From Polynucleobacter paneuropaeus (GTDB taxonomy: Bacteria > Pseudomonadota > Gammaproteobacteria > Burkholderiales > Burkholderiaceae), in assembly GCF_003261235.1 (NCBI RefSeq), contig NZ_CP030085.1, forward strand, positions 1,097,454-1,161,453: 64,000 nucleotides of DNA. Direction: 5' to 3'. Made by a program: the position numbers and the translations under genes. The notes under the pieces were generated by a model. It saw nothing but the letters and a program-made list of their open reading frames with translations. It was not told the origin of the DNA and did no database searches. Shown one piece after another: positions 51,223 through 59,729 of this stretch; within the stretch, counting starts at the first letter, position 1, and every line of letters begins with the position of its first letter.

Positions 51223-51646
51223 CGAGATCCTCAGCCCGCTTCACAAAGCACTCCACAAAGGTCCCGGCGATATAGCCAAAAACAGGGCCAATGACCTTAT
51301 CGAGCAGGACATTCTTAAACTCCCACTCCAGGGTGAATTCCACCTTGCAGGCATCTTCGCGAAGTGAGATGAATTTCCATTGGCCAGAAAAACGTTTAAA
51401 TGGGCCATCTACAAACACCATATCTATTGAGTCTGGTCGATGATTGGTATTGCGGGTATGAAAAAATTGGGAAATTCCCTTAAATTGAATATGAATTTTG
51501 GCATCCAAGACAGTATCGGTTTGCTCAAAAATCTCTACCCCACCACACCAAGGTAAAAACTCGGGGTAGCTAGCCACATCAGTGACCAAGCCATACATGC
51601 GCTCTGCAGATTGGTCAATTAAAACGGTCTTGTGGACGTCTGCCAT
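51215..51646 (-). CDS. ratA: RatA family START-like protein
   Basis: A 143-residue SRPBCC/START-fold protein similar to yeast Coq10. VHKTVLIDQSAERMYGLVTDVASYPEFLPWCGGVEI and ITL/GPFKRFSGQWKF and FKNVLLDKVIGPVFGYIAGTFVECFVKRAEDL are family landmarks. E. coli RatA has been described as a ribosome-association toxin, whereas Coq10 homologues bind ubiquinone, and the quinone-binding view is the more general one. It is divergent from smpB with only 24 bases between the two start codons. Confidence 0.92.
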   Translation of the reverse strand: MADVHKTVLIDQSAERMYGLVTDVASYPEFLPWCGGVEIFEQTDTVLDAKIHIQFKGISQFFHTRNTNHRPDSIDMVFVDGPFKRFSGQWKFISLREDACKVEFTLEWEFKNVLLDKVIGPVFGYIAGTFVECFVKRAEDLDA

Positions 51647-51670
51647 AATCGATCGTGAGAAGGTAAAAAT

Positions 51671-52123
51671 ATGAGTATCGTCGATAACAAAAAAGCCTTC
51701 TTCGATTATTTTATCGAGGAACGGTTCGAGGCGGGTCTGGTTCTAGAAGGCTGGGAAGTCAAGGCCATCCGTGCAGGTCGCGCCCAAATTAAAGAAGCGT
51801 ATGTCGTCATTCGCCAGGCGGAGCTTTTTCTGATTGGCGCTCATATTGCCCCGCTTCTTTCTGCGTCCAGCCATATCGTTCCCGATAACACCCGGACCCG
51901 TAAATTACTCCTCAATGCGATAGAGATCCGTAAGCTCATCGGCAAGGTTGAACAAAAGGGCTATACCCTGGTTCCAATTAATCTCCATTTCTCGAAAGGT
52001 AATGTGAAATGCGAGATTGGGTTAGCCAGGGGTAAAAAACAGCATGACAAACGTGCGGCAACCAAAGAGCGTGAGTGGGAAGTCCAAAAAGGTCGAATCG
52101 CTCGTGGCGACCTCAATAGCTAG
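51671..52123 (+). CDS. smpB: SsrA-binding protein SmpB
   Basis: A 150-residue OB-fold protein that brings tmRNA to stalled ribosomes. The sequence has NKKAFFDYFIEERFEAGLVLEGWEVKAIRAGRAQIKEAYV and KGYTLVPINLHFSKGNVKCEIGLARGKKQHDKR, followed by the decoding tail. GAAGG lies before the ATG. The ssrA RNA gene is not within the window. The ATP-grasp gene of the Anbu cluster follows after 103 bases. Confidence 0.97.
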   Translation: MSIVDNKKAFFDYFIEERFEAGLVLEGWEVKAIRAGRAQIKEAYVVIRQAELFLIGAHIAPLLSASSHIVPDNTRTRKLLLNAIEIRKLIGKVEQKGYTLVPINLHFSKGNVKCEIGLARGKKQHDKRAATKEREWEVQKGRIARGDLNS

Positions 52124-52226
52124 AAATCGCTTAGACTAGGCCTATTTTCCCCATATTGGTGCAATATGGCACCAAGCCGCTCCCCTCTTTACATTGTTGT
52201 CATCTCAAAGGCGTTAGTTTGTCATT

Positions 52227-53639
52227 ATGAAATTGCCTTTCGATGAGATGCTCGATGCTGCCGGTAAAGCGCGTCCCCACTACCAGATATTCCATAACTG
52301 GCTAAAACAGCAAAGCGATACCCTGATGGGTCTCAAGCGTGCTGAGGCTGACCTGATCTTTCGTAGAGTGGGCATCACCTTTGCGGTCTATGGCGATGAT
52401 TTGGGCTCGGAAAGAACAATCCCATTTGATCAAGTGCCTCGGATCTTTGCAGCCAAAGAATGGGCGCAATTAGAAAAAGGTTTACGTCAACGCGTAAAAG
52501 CCCTCAACCGATTTATCTACGACGTTTATCACGAAGAAGACATCATTAAAGCGGGGATTATTCCAGCTGAACAAATCTTCAACAATGCGCAATATCGGCC
52601 TGAGATGCGCAATGTCAATATTCCCAGAGACATCTATGCACAAATTGCAGGCATTGATATTGTGCGAGCAGGTGAAGGTGAGTTCTACGTCTTAGAAGAC
52701 AACTTGCGTGTTCCTTCGGGGGTGTCATATATGGTGGAAGATCGCAAGATGATGATGCGGCTCTTTCCGGATCTCTTTCAAAAATATCGCGTAGCGCCTG
52801 TAGAGCACTACCCTGACTTACTGTTGGAGTGTCTTAAATCGGTTAAGCCTGAAGATGTTAAAAAACCCAATGTCGTTGTACTCACACCAGGCATGTATAA
52901 CTCCGCCTATTTCGAGCACAGCTACTTAGCGCAACAAATGGGTGTTGAGCTAGTCGAAGGCAAGGATTTGTTTGTAAAGAACGAGCAGGTCTTTATGCGC
53001 ACCACCCAAGGTCCAGAGCGAGTAGACGTCATTTATCGCCGGGTTGACGATGACTTCTTGGACCCACTCTCTTTCCGCTCTGATTCCACACTCGGTGTTG
53101 CTGGACTCTTATCCGCCTATCGAGCTGGCAATGTCACTTTAGCCAATGCAATTGGTACTGGTATTGCAGATGACAAGTCGATCTACCCATACGTACCAGA
53201 CATGATTGAGTTCTATTTAGGTGAAAAGCCGATCCTCAATAATGTACCTACGTTTCAATGTCGCAAGCCTGATGACCTGGCCTATACCTTAGCCAACCTC
53301 GATAAATTGGTGGTGAAGTTAACGCACGGCGCGGGTGGCTATGGCATGTTAGTAGGCCCCGCAGCTAGTAGAGGAGAGATTGAAGAATTTAGAGCTCATC
53401 TCATCGCTAATCCCGATAAATATATTGCTCAGCCCACGCTCGCTCTATCAACCTGCCCTACATTTGTTGAATCCGGCGTAGCACCTCGTCATATTGATTT
53501 GAGACCCTTTGTACTATCCGGCAAAACGATCAAGATGGTTCCTGGTGGCCTCACTCGGGTTGCTTTAAAAGAGGGTTCTTTGGTGGTTAACTCCTCCCAA
53601 GGTGGTGGTACCAAAGACACCTGGGTCTTGGAAGAATAA
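52227..53639 (+). CDS. Circularly permuted ATP-grasp type 2 protein
   Basis: A 470-residue enzyme of the circularly permuted ATP-grasp (CP_ATPgrasp_2) class. Residues such as FDEMLDAAGKARPHY, PFDQVPRIFAAKEW, KALNRFIYDVYHE, PRDIYAQIAGIDIVRAGEGEFYVLEDNLRVPSGVSYMVEDR and KLTHGAGGYGMLVGPAASRGEI are conserved. The family forms amide bonds in uncharacterised peptide ligation. An alpha-E protein gene follows by 11 bases, then a transglutaminase and the Anbu peptidase, a widely conserved cluster. The substrate is unknown. Confidence 0.9.
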   Translation: MKLPFDEMLDAAGKARPHYQIFHNWLKQQSDTLMGLKRAEADLIFRRVGITFAVYGDDLGSERTIPFDQVPRIFAAKEWAQLEKGLRQRVKALNRFIYDVYHEEDIIKAGIIPAEQIFNNAQYRPEMRNVNIPRDIYAQIAGIDIVRAGEGEFYVLEDNLRVPSGVSYMVEDRKMMMRLFPDLFQKYRVAPVEHYPDLLLECLKSVKPEDVKKPNVVVLTPGMYNSAYFEHSYLAQQMGVELVEGKDLFVKNEQVFMRTTQGPERVDVIYRRVDDDFLDPLSFRSDSTLGVAGLLSAYRAGNVTLANAIGTGIADDKSIYPYVPDMIEFYLGEKPILNNVPTFQCRKPDDLAYTLANLDKLVVKLTHGAGGYGMLVGPAASRGEIEEFRAHLIANPDKYIAQPTLALSTCPTFVESGVAPRHIDLRPFVLSGKTIKMVPGGLTRVALKEGSLVVNSSQGGGTKDTWVLEE

Positions 53640-53650
53640 GAGAAGAGCCT

Positions 53651-54631
53651 ATGTTAAGCCGCACAGCAGATTGCTTATATTGGATGGCTCGTTACACCGA
53701 GCGTGCAGAAAATACTGCACGTATGCTCGACGTCAATCACCAAACCTCTTTACTTCCACAGCCAGCAGAATTTCTGGAGCAAAGCTGGAAAAAATTGCTG
53801 ACGATTTCTAAATTGGAAGCAGACTTCTTGAGTAAGTACGATGTCATTAATCGCGAGAATGTCTTGGACTTTATGATTTACGAGACCAGCAATCCCTCCA
53901 GCATCGTTTCTTGTTTATATGCTGCGCGTGAGAATGCACGTGTCATTCGAGGAAAAATTACATCCGAAGTTTGGGAAACCCAAAATACGACTTGGCTTGA
54001 GCTTCAACGCATTTTGGAGGCCAGGGACCAAGCGGATCCTAGTCGTTTGCTCGATTGGGTCAAACACCGTTGTCACCTCTTCCGCGGGGTCATGTACGGT
54101 ACGATGCTCAAAAATGAATCCTTTTACTTTATTAATATCGGTACTCTCTTGGAGCGGGCTGATAATACCGCCCGTATTTTAGAGACCAAGTATGAAGATC
54201 AGGCTAGTCTGAAAGTTCTGCGAGCTCAAAATAATGGTGGTGATAATGAAGATGGTGGAAGTTTTTTTGATTTCTACCACTGGGCAGCTCTATTGCGCTC
54301 TGTCTCCGCTTTTGAAATCTATCGTCAGATTTACTCTGACCAAGTCGTGCCTAAACAGGTTGCTCAATTATTGATTTTCAATAAACAGATGCCTCGCTCG
54401 CTAGTCTGTTGCGTGAATGAACTCATCTCATTGATTGCTGAAGTGGAAAATAATCAGTCAAGAGAAATTGAAAGGTTACTGGGAAAACTCAAGGCCAGCC
54501 TGGATTACTCAGATATTGATGAAGTTTTCTCCCAAGGTCTCGAAGAATTTATTGAGTCTTTCCTTGAAAGAATTAACCATATCGCCGATGAATTTAGCAC
54601 CGCATACCTCATTCCATTGGCTTCGAATTAA
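53651..54631 (+). CDS. Alpha-E domain protein
   Basis: A 326-residue, almost all-helical protein starting MLSRTADCLYWMARYTERAENTARMLDVNHQTSLL, the conserved beginning of the alpha-E family (Pfam PF04168-type). Several Arg, Glu and His residues recur (YWMARYxERAENTAR and LLERADNTARILETKY), which resemble an internal repeat. The family accompanies ATP-grasp-2 and transglutaminase genes in most genomes. The catalytic role is unknown; it may be a helical binding partner for the ligase. Gaps to its neighbours are 11 and 3 bases, so it is co-translated. Confidence 0.88.
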   Translation: MLSRTADCLYWMARYTERAENTARMLDVNHQTSLLPQPAEFLEQSWKKLLTISKLEADFLSKYDVINRENVLDFMIYETSNPSSIVSCLYAARENARVIRGKITSEVWETQNTTWLELQRILEARDQADPSRLLDWVKHRCHLFRGVMYGTMLKNESFYFINIGTLLERADNTARILETKYEDQASLKVLRAQNNGGDNEDGGSFFDFYHWAALLRSVSAFEIYRQIYSDQVVPKQVAQLLIFNKQMPRSLVCCVNELISLIAEVENNQSREIERLLGKLKASLDYSDIDEVFSQGLEEFIESFLERINHIADEFSTAYLIPLASN

Positions 54632-54634
54632 AAA

Positions 54635-55438
54635 ATGACCATGCATTTAAAGATCCGCCACCGCACTGAGTATCGCTACGAAACTCCCGTACGGTATTCC
54701 ATTCAGGAATTACGCCTCACCCCACCTCAAACTGCAGGCCAAAAAATTGAGCGCTGGAAAGTGGGAACGCCAATTAAAGCCAGCACTTCACATGATGCTT
54801 TTGGCAATCTGTGTAGCGTCTTTGTGCAAGAGAGCCCCTATACCTCAATGATGATTGAGGCCGAGGGAGAAATCCATACTCAAGATGCTTATGAATTTAT
54901 TGATACGCCAAAGGCTGTCTCACCTTTCTACCTGCTCCAGCAAACCCATTTGACTGAGCCCACCCAAGAAATGCTCTCTTTCTTCGAGAAGAATCTGCCA
55001 AAGAACAACACGATTGAATCAGTTCTTAAATTAGCTAGCGCTGTACAGGCTACGATTGCCTATCGCCCTGGTGAAACCAATTTTGCAACGACTGCCGCAC
55101 AATCATTTGCCTTGAAGTCTGGTGTTTGTCAGGATCACGCGCACGTGATGCTGGGTCTTTGCCGATTCTCGGGCATTCCTGCGCGCTACGTTAGTGGATA
55201 TTTCTTTGCAGAAGAATCTCCAAATTTAGCGAGCCACGCTTGGATTGATTTTTGTAGTGATATCGATCAAGGAATATGGCAAAGTATTGATATCACCCAT
55301 GCTTGCTTAGCCGATGCCCGCCACATTCGACTGGCCATTGGACGAGATTACTATTCAGCTGCTCCTGTTAAAGGGGTACGTTCTGGTGGTGGTGGCGAGG
55401 AGCTCAGCGCTAGTATTTCCATACAACAAGTCCTTTGA
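54635..55438 (+). CDS. Transglutaminase-like cysteine peptidase
   Basis: A 267-residue protein with an N-terminal transglutaminase beta domain (MHLKIRHRTEYRYETPVRYSIQELRLTPPQT, about 3-33) and the papain-like core: GVCQDHAHVMLGLCRFSGIPARYVSGYF (catalytic Cys about residue 168) and SHAWIDFCSD (catalytic His), then Asp in the following DITHAC region. In the ATP-grasp/alpha-E cluster it is thought to hydrolyse or remodel a peptide amide. The Anbu gene begins 56 bases downstream. The ATG is 3 bases past the alpha-E stop. Confidence 0.9.
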   Translation: MTMHLKIRHRTEYRYETPVRYSIQELRLTPPQTAGQKIERWKVGTPIKASTSHDAFGNLCSVFVQESPYTSMMIEAEGEIHTQDAYEFIDTPKAVSPFYLLQQTHLTEPTQEMLSFFEKNLPKNNTIESVLKLASAVQATIAYRPGETNFATTAAQSFALKSGVCQDHAHVMLGLCRFSGIPARYVSGYFFAEESPNLASHAWIDFCSDIDQGIWQSIDITHACLADARHIRLAIGRDYYSAAPVKGVRSGGGGEELSASISIQQVL

Positions 55439-55494
55439 ACCTCAGTTTTAGTCTTAGGCGATAATCCCAAGAAATCATTTTTAGGAAGTTTGCT

Positions 55495-56367
55495 ATGACG
55501 TATTGCGTAGGCTTATGTTTAAAAGACGGTCTAGTCTTTTTATCCGATACCAGAACCAATGCAGGTGTTGATCAGATTGGCACCTTCCGCAAAATGGCCC
55601 TCTTTCAAAAAGATCAGAATCGTTTTTTTGCACTGATGAGCGCTGGCAACCTGGCCGTTAGCCAGGCTGTAAAAGAAATATTACTCCAAGGTCAAATGTT
55701 TGACGGCATGAACTTATGGAATGCGCAAAGCACACATGATGCTGCAGTAGTTATCGGTGAAGCTGTCAAACAAGTCTATGAGCGTGATCATGAAGCTTTA
55801 GAAAAAGCAGGGCTTGAATTTAATTGCAATTTCATCTTTGGCGGGCAAATCAAAGGCGAGCGACCCAGGCTCTTTAATATTTACTCTGCAGGTAATTTCA
55901 TTGAAGCAACACCAGAGACCTGCTACTTTCAGATTGGTGAGTCTAAATACGGTAAGCCGATCTTGGATCGTGTGATCACTTTTGATACCCCACTCAATTT
56001 AGCCACTAAATGCGCCCTCATCTCGATGGACTCGACTCTGAAAAGTAATATCTCGGTTGGTCTACCGCTGGATTTATTGGTGTACGAAAAGAATTCCTTG
56101 AAGGCCAGCAAGCTTGTAACCATCGATGATGCCAATCCCTATTTCGAGATGATTCATAAACTCTGGGGTGAAAAACTTCGCGCTGCTTTCAATGCCATTA
56201 TTGAGCCTAGCTGGAATAATACGGGCCGTGGGCCCTCTATTACCGCCCCAACCAAAAAGATGGGGCCAGTATTAATTCATAAGGGTGTAAAAAAGAGTTT
56301 GCCAACTAGCAGGCCCAGCAAAAAAGGGGCAACAAAAAAGGCGACTACCAAGACTAGGTCCAAGTAA
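55495..56367 (+). CDS. Proteasome-like peptidase (Anbu family) with Lys-rich tail
   Basis: A 290-residue Ntn-hydrolase of the Anbu (ancestral beta subunit) family. The start MTYCVGLCLKDGLVFLSDTRTNAGVDQIGTFRKM implies Thr2 becomes the N-terminal nucleophile after Met removal, and SDTRTNAG carries the conserved Asp and Lys/Arg region. The core LFALMSAGNLAVSQAVKEILL and FIFGGQIKGE is typical. The last 41 residues hold 13 Lys/Arg and no regular fold, an extension not seen in the Anbu core. It ends the ATP-grasp/alpha-E/transglutaminase cluster and converges on ppsA. GGAAG lies 7 bases ahead of the ATG. Confidence 0.9.
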   Translation: MTYCVGLCLKDGLVFLSDTRTNAGVDQIGTFRKMALFQKDQNRFFALMSAGNLAVSQAVKEILLQGQMFDGMNLWNAQSTHDAAVVIGEAVKQVYERDHEALEKAGLEFNCNFIFGGQIKGERPRLFNIYSAGNFIEATPETCYFQIGESKYGKPILDRVITFDTPLNLATKCALISMDSTLKSNISVGLPLDLLVYEKNSLKASKLVTIDDANPYFEMIHKLWGEKLRAAFNAIIEPSWNNTGRGPSITAPTKKMGPVLIHKGVKKSLPTSRPSKKGATKKATTKTRSK

Positions 56368-56392
56368 GTCGCCTCTGTGTCTTAGCTTGGGT

Positions 56393-58789
56393 TTACTGCT
56401 TACCCAACATCTCCCATGTAGCAACCACGCTATCCGGGTTCAGAGAAATTGATGTAATCCCTTTAGCAACCAACCAGCGTGCAAAGTCCGGATGGTCAGA
56501 AGGTCCTTGACCGCAAATACCGACATATTTATTTTGCTTACGGCAAGCTTCAATCGATCGCGCAATCATGAACTCAACTGCAGGATCGCGTTCATCAAAG
56601 TCAATCGCCAATAATTCCATTCCAGAATCGCGGTCTAGTCCCAAGGTAAGCTGGGTCATATCATTTGATCCAATCGAGAAGCCATCGAAGTATTCGAGGA
56701 ACTCATCAGCCAAAATCGCATTTGAAGGAATCTCGCACATCATGATGAGGCGCAAGCCATTAACACCACGCTTGAGGCCCAGCTTTTCCATCATACCAAT
56801 CACACGCTGCGCTTGCTTGATAGTGCGTACGAATGGCACCATGATTTCAACATTATCTAGGCCCATATCTTCGCGCACGCGTTTCATCGCCGCGCACTCT
56901 AAGGCAAATGCTTCACCAAAATCTTCAGATATATAACGTGAGGCACCCCGGAAACCAAGCATCGGATTTTCTTCATCAGGCTCATAACGTGAACCACCAA
57001 TCAGTTTCTTGTACTCATTGGATTTGAAGTCGGATAAACGAACGATAACTGGCTTGGGATAGAAAGCTGCAGCGATAGTGGCTACACCCTCAACTAGCTT
57101 GTCTTCGTAAAAAGCGCGTGGGCTGGCATAGCCTCGCGCCACGCTCTCAACAGCACGCTTGAGATCAGGATCTACATTGGGATATTCCAATACAGCACGG
57201 GGATGAACACCAATGTAATTATTAATAATGAACTCAAGACGCGCTAAGCCGACACCTGCATTCGGAATCTGGCAGAAATCGAACGCCAACTGAGGATTAC
57301 CGATGTTCATGGTGATCTTGACAGGAATCTCCGGCAAGGCGCCTCGAGAAACTTCAGTGACTTCCGTTTCAATCAAGCCATCATAAATATGACCTTCGTC
57401 ACCTTCAGCACAAGATACCGTAACAACCATACCATCTTGGAGTTGATCGGTAGCATCACCGCAACCGACTACTGCTGGAACACCCAACTCACGCGCAATA
57501 ATCGCAGCGTGACAGGTACGACCACCACGATTGGTCACAATCGCAGAAGCACGCTTCATTACGGGCTCCCAGTTAGGGTCGGTCATATCGGCTACTAATA
57601 CGTCGCCAGGCTGAACACGATCCATCTCGCTAGGATCACGAATGATTCTGACCGGACCACCACCGATCTTTTGACCAATGGCTCGGCCCTTAGCTAAAAC
57701 CTTAGAGCTACCCTTCAATTTGTAACGCATTTCCACTTGTCCGGCAGCTTGACTCTTCACGGTCTCTGGGCGCGCTTGCAAAATATAGATACGGCCATCT
57801 TGACCATCCTTACCCCACTCGATATCCATCGGACGACCGTAATGCTTTTCAATGATGACAGCGTATTTTGCTAACTCTGTAATATCTGCGTCTTCCAAAG
57901 AAAAACGGTTGCGTTTTTCTGGGGTAACGTCAACAGTCACCACTTTCTCAACAGAGCCTGCTGGAGCAAATTGCATTTGAATCAGTTTTGATCCCAAAGA
58001 ACGGCGAATAATCGCTTTCTTGTTTTGTGCCAAGGTAGTTTTGAAAACATAGAACTCATCTGGATTAACCGCGCCCTGCACCACAGTCTCACCTAAGCCA
58101 TAGCTTGAGGTAATGAAAACCACATCTTCAAAGCCAGATTCGGTATCCAAAGTAAACATCACACCCGCAGCACCCAAGTCAGAACGTACCATGCGCTGAA
58201 TACCAGCTGACAATGCTACCTCGGCATGAGCAAAGCCTTTGTGCACTCGATATGAGATTGCACGATCGTTATAAAGCGAAGCAAACACTTCACGAATCTT
58301 CTTCAGAACATCATCAATACCTTCGACGTTTAAGAAGGTCTCTTGTTGACCAGCAAATGAGGCATCTGGAAGATCCTCAGCAGTAGCTGAGGAGCGGACC
58401 GCAAAGGAGCCCTTGCCGGAGTCGTCTAATTTCTTAAAAGCGGTGCGAATTTCTTCATCCAGACGGGGCTGAAATGGCGCAGTCTCAATCCAATGACGAA
58501 TTTCTGCACCGGCTTCAGCTAAAGCACGAACATCATCAATATTCAGATTCTCTAAACGCTTCTGAATTCTCTCAGTGAGATTGTTGTGTTGTAAGAAATC
58601 TCGAAATGCTAGTGCAGTAGTGGCAAAACCGGTAGGTACACGAACCCCGGTGCTTGCTAACTGTGAAATCATTTCTCCTAAGGAGGCATTCTTACCACCG
58701 ACGGATTCAACATCGGTCATGCGGAGCTGCTCAAAAGGTAAAACATAGGCTTGCGCCATACTGCTGTTTTGCTGTTGTTGGTTGGACAT
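56393..58789 (-). CDS. ppsA: Phosphoenolpyruvate synthase
   Basis: A 798-residue enzyme that makes PEP from pyruvate and ATP for gluconeogenesis. The N-terminal nucleotide domain shows GGKNASLGEMI, the phosphohistidine loop is GGRTCHAAIIARELGVPAVVGC (catalytic His), and the C-terminal barrel has GFSIGSNDMTQLTLGLDRDS and ICGQGPSDHP (catalytic Cys). Residues 1-14 are a Gln-rich leader (MSNQQQQNSSMAQAY). It is divergent from its regulator ppsR; their shared 107-base gap holds the inverted repeat AATACG and CGTATT. Confidence 0.97.
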   Translation of the reverse strand: MSNQQQQNSSMAQAYVLPFEQLRMTDVESVGGKNASLGEMISQLASTGVRVPTGFATTALAFRDFLQHNNLTERIQKRLENLNIDDVRALAEAGAEIRHWIETAPFQPRLDEEIRTAFKKLDDSGKGSFAVRSSATAEDLPDASFAGQQETFLNVEGIDDVLKKIREVFASLYNDRAISYRVHKGFAHAEVALSAGIQRMVRSDLGAAGVMFTLDTESGFEDVVFITSSYGLGETVVQGAVNPDEFYVFKTTLAQNKKAIIRRSLGSKLIQMQFAPAGSVEKVVTVDVTPEKRNRFSLEDADITELAKYAVIIEKHYGRPMDIEWGKDGQDGRIYILQARPETVKSQAAGQVEMRYKLKGSSKVLAKGRAIGQKIGGGPVRIIRDPSEMDRVQPGDVLVADMTDPNWEPVMKRASAIVTNRGGRTCHAAIIARELGVPAVVGCGDATDQLQDGMVVTVSCAEGDEGHIYDGLIETEVTEVSRGALPEIPVKITMNIGNPQLAFDFCQIPNAGVGLARLEFIINNYIGVHPRAVLEYPNVDPDLKRAVESVARGYASPRAFYEDKLVEGVATIAAAFYPKPVIVRLSDFKSNEYKKLIGGSRYEPDEENPMLGFRGASRYISEDFGEAFALECAAMKRVREDMGLDNVEIMVPFVRTIKQAQRVIGMMEKLGLKRGVNGLRLIMMCEIPSNAILADEFLEYFDGFSIGSNDMTQLTLGLDRDSGMELLAIDFDERDPAVEFMIARSIEACRKQNKYVGICGQGPSDHPDFARWLVAKGITSISLNPDSVVATWEMLGKQ

Positions 58790-58834
58790 AAACTACTCTC
58801 TAAAGATAAGGAAACTGGTCGAGCGGCCGCACTA

Positions 58835-58860
58835 AATACGGCATACTTCATTAACGTATT
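58835..58860. repeat. Inverted repeat in the ppsA/ppsR intergenic region
   Basis: AATACG and CGTATT are separated by 14 bases and lie centrally between the divergent starts. The symmetry would suit an operator controlling both genes, but the match is short and may be chance. Confidence 0.3.
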
Positions 58861-58896
58861 ATTGTAGTGCTGACCCCGACCCAAAGACCCAAAATC

Positions 58897-59724
58897 ATGT
58901 CCAACGAATCCCGCATTGTTTTCATTGTTTCAGATGGAACTGGCATCACCGCCGAGAACTTCAGTCAATCGATTTTGGCGCAATTTGAGGCCACTTTTAG
59001 GCAGATTCGGATCCCTTTTGTGGATACCTCTGAAAAAGCCCATGACGCGGTTAGTAACATTAATCAAGCCGCCTCTAAGTATGGCGTGCAACCCATTGTT
59101 TTTACTACCCTAGTTAACCCAGAACTCAATTCCATTGTGGGAAAAGCCAATGGCCTGATTTTGGATATGTTTCAGACCTTTGTGGCCCCCCTTGAACATG
59201 CCCTCGGCATTAAATCTACCCATGCGATGAACCGGCTTCACCACAATGCGGATACTGCAGCTTATAAAAACCGGATTGAGGCAATTAACTACTCCTTAGC
59301 CCACGATGACGGGCAGTCCAATCTCAAACTGACTGAGGCTGATGTCATCTTGGTGGGCATATCTCGGGTAGGCAAGACCCCAACCAGCCTATATTTAGCC
59401 ATGCAGTATGGCTTGAAAGCAGCCAACTACCCATTAATCCCTGAAGATTTTGAGCGCGGTCAATTACCCAAAGATTTACTACCCTATCGCCAAAAAATCT
59501 TTGGTCTGATGATTGATGCTGAGCGTCTTTCAGAAATCCGCAATGAGCGGCGCCCTGGAAGTAACTACGCCAAGCTAGAAAATTGTCGTTATGAAATTAA
59601 TGAAGCAACTGCGATGCTAAAGAAAGAATCTATTCCGTGGGTGAGCACTACAAGCAAATCGATTGAAGAGATTGCCACCACAGTTTTACAAGCAATTAAA
59701 GCGGATAAAACGATTCTCGGCTAA
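58897..59724 (+). CDS. ppsR: PEP synthase regulatory protein (kinase/pyrophosphorylase)
   Basis: A 275-residue DUF299 protein that inactivates PEP synthase by ADP-dependent phosphorylation of a Thr and reactivates it by phosphorolysis. ATG 58897 is preferred to GTG 58867 because VFIVSDGTGITAENF near its start is the usual family position. SDGTG, the P-loop GISRVGKTPTSLYLA and NYPLIPEDFERGQLP are conserved. It is divergent from ppsA, the standard arrangement. Confidence 0.95.
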   Translation: MSNESRIVFIVSDGTGITAENFSQSILAQFEATFRQIRIPFVDTSEKAHDAVSNINQAASKYGVQPIVFTTLVNPELNSIVGKANGLILDMFQTFVAPLEHALGIKSTHAMNRLHHNADTAAYKNRIEAINYSLAHDDGQSNLKLTEADVILVGISRVGKTPTSLYLAMQYGLKAANYPLIPEDFERGQLPKDLLPYRQKIFGLMIDAERLSEIRNERRPGSNYAKLENCRYEINEATAMLKKESIPWVSTTSKSIEEIATTVLQAIKADKTILG

Positions 59725-59729
59725 AGCGC

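Noticed and set aside
52124..52226. Possible tmRNA gene next to smpB
   Set aside because: The gap is only 103 bases and shows no tRNA-like ends or tag-reading frame.
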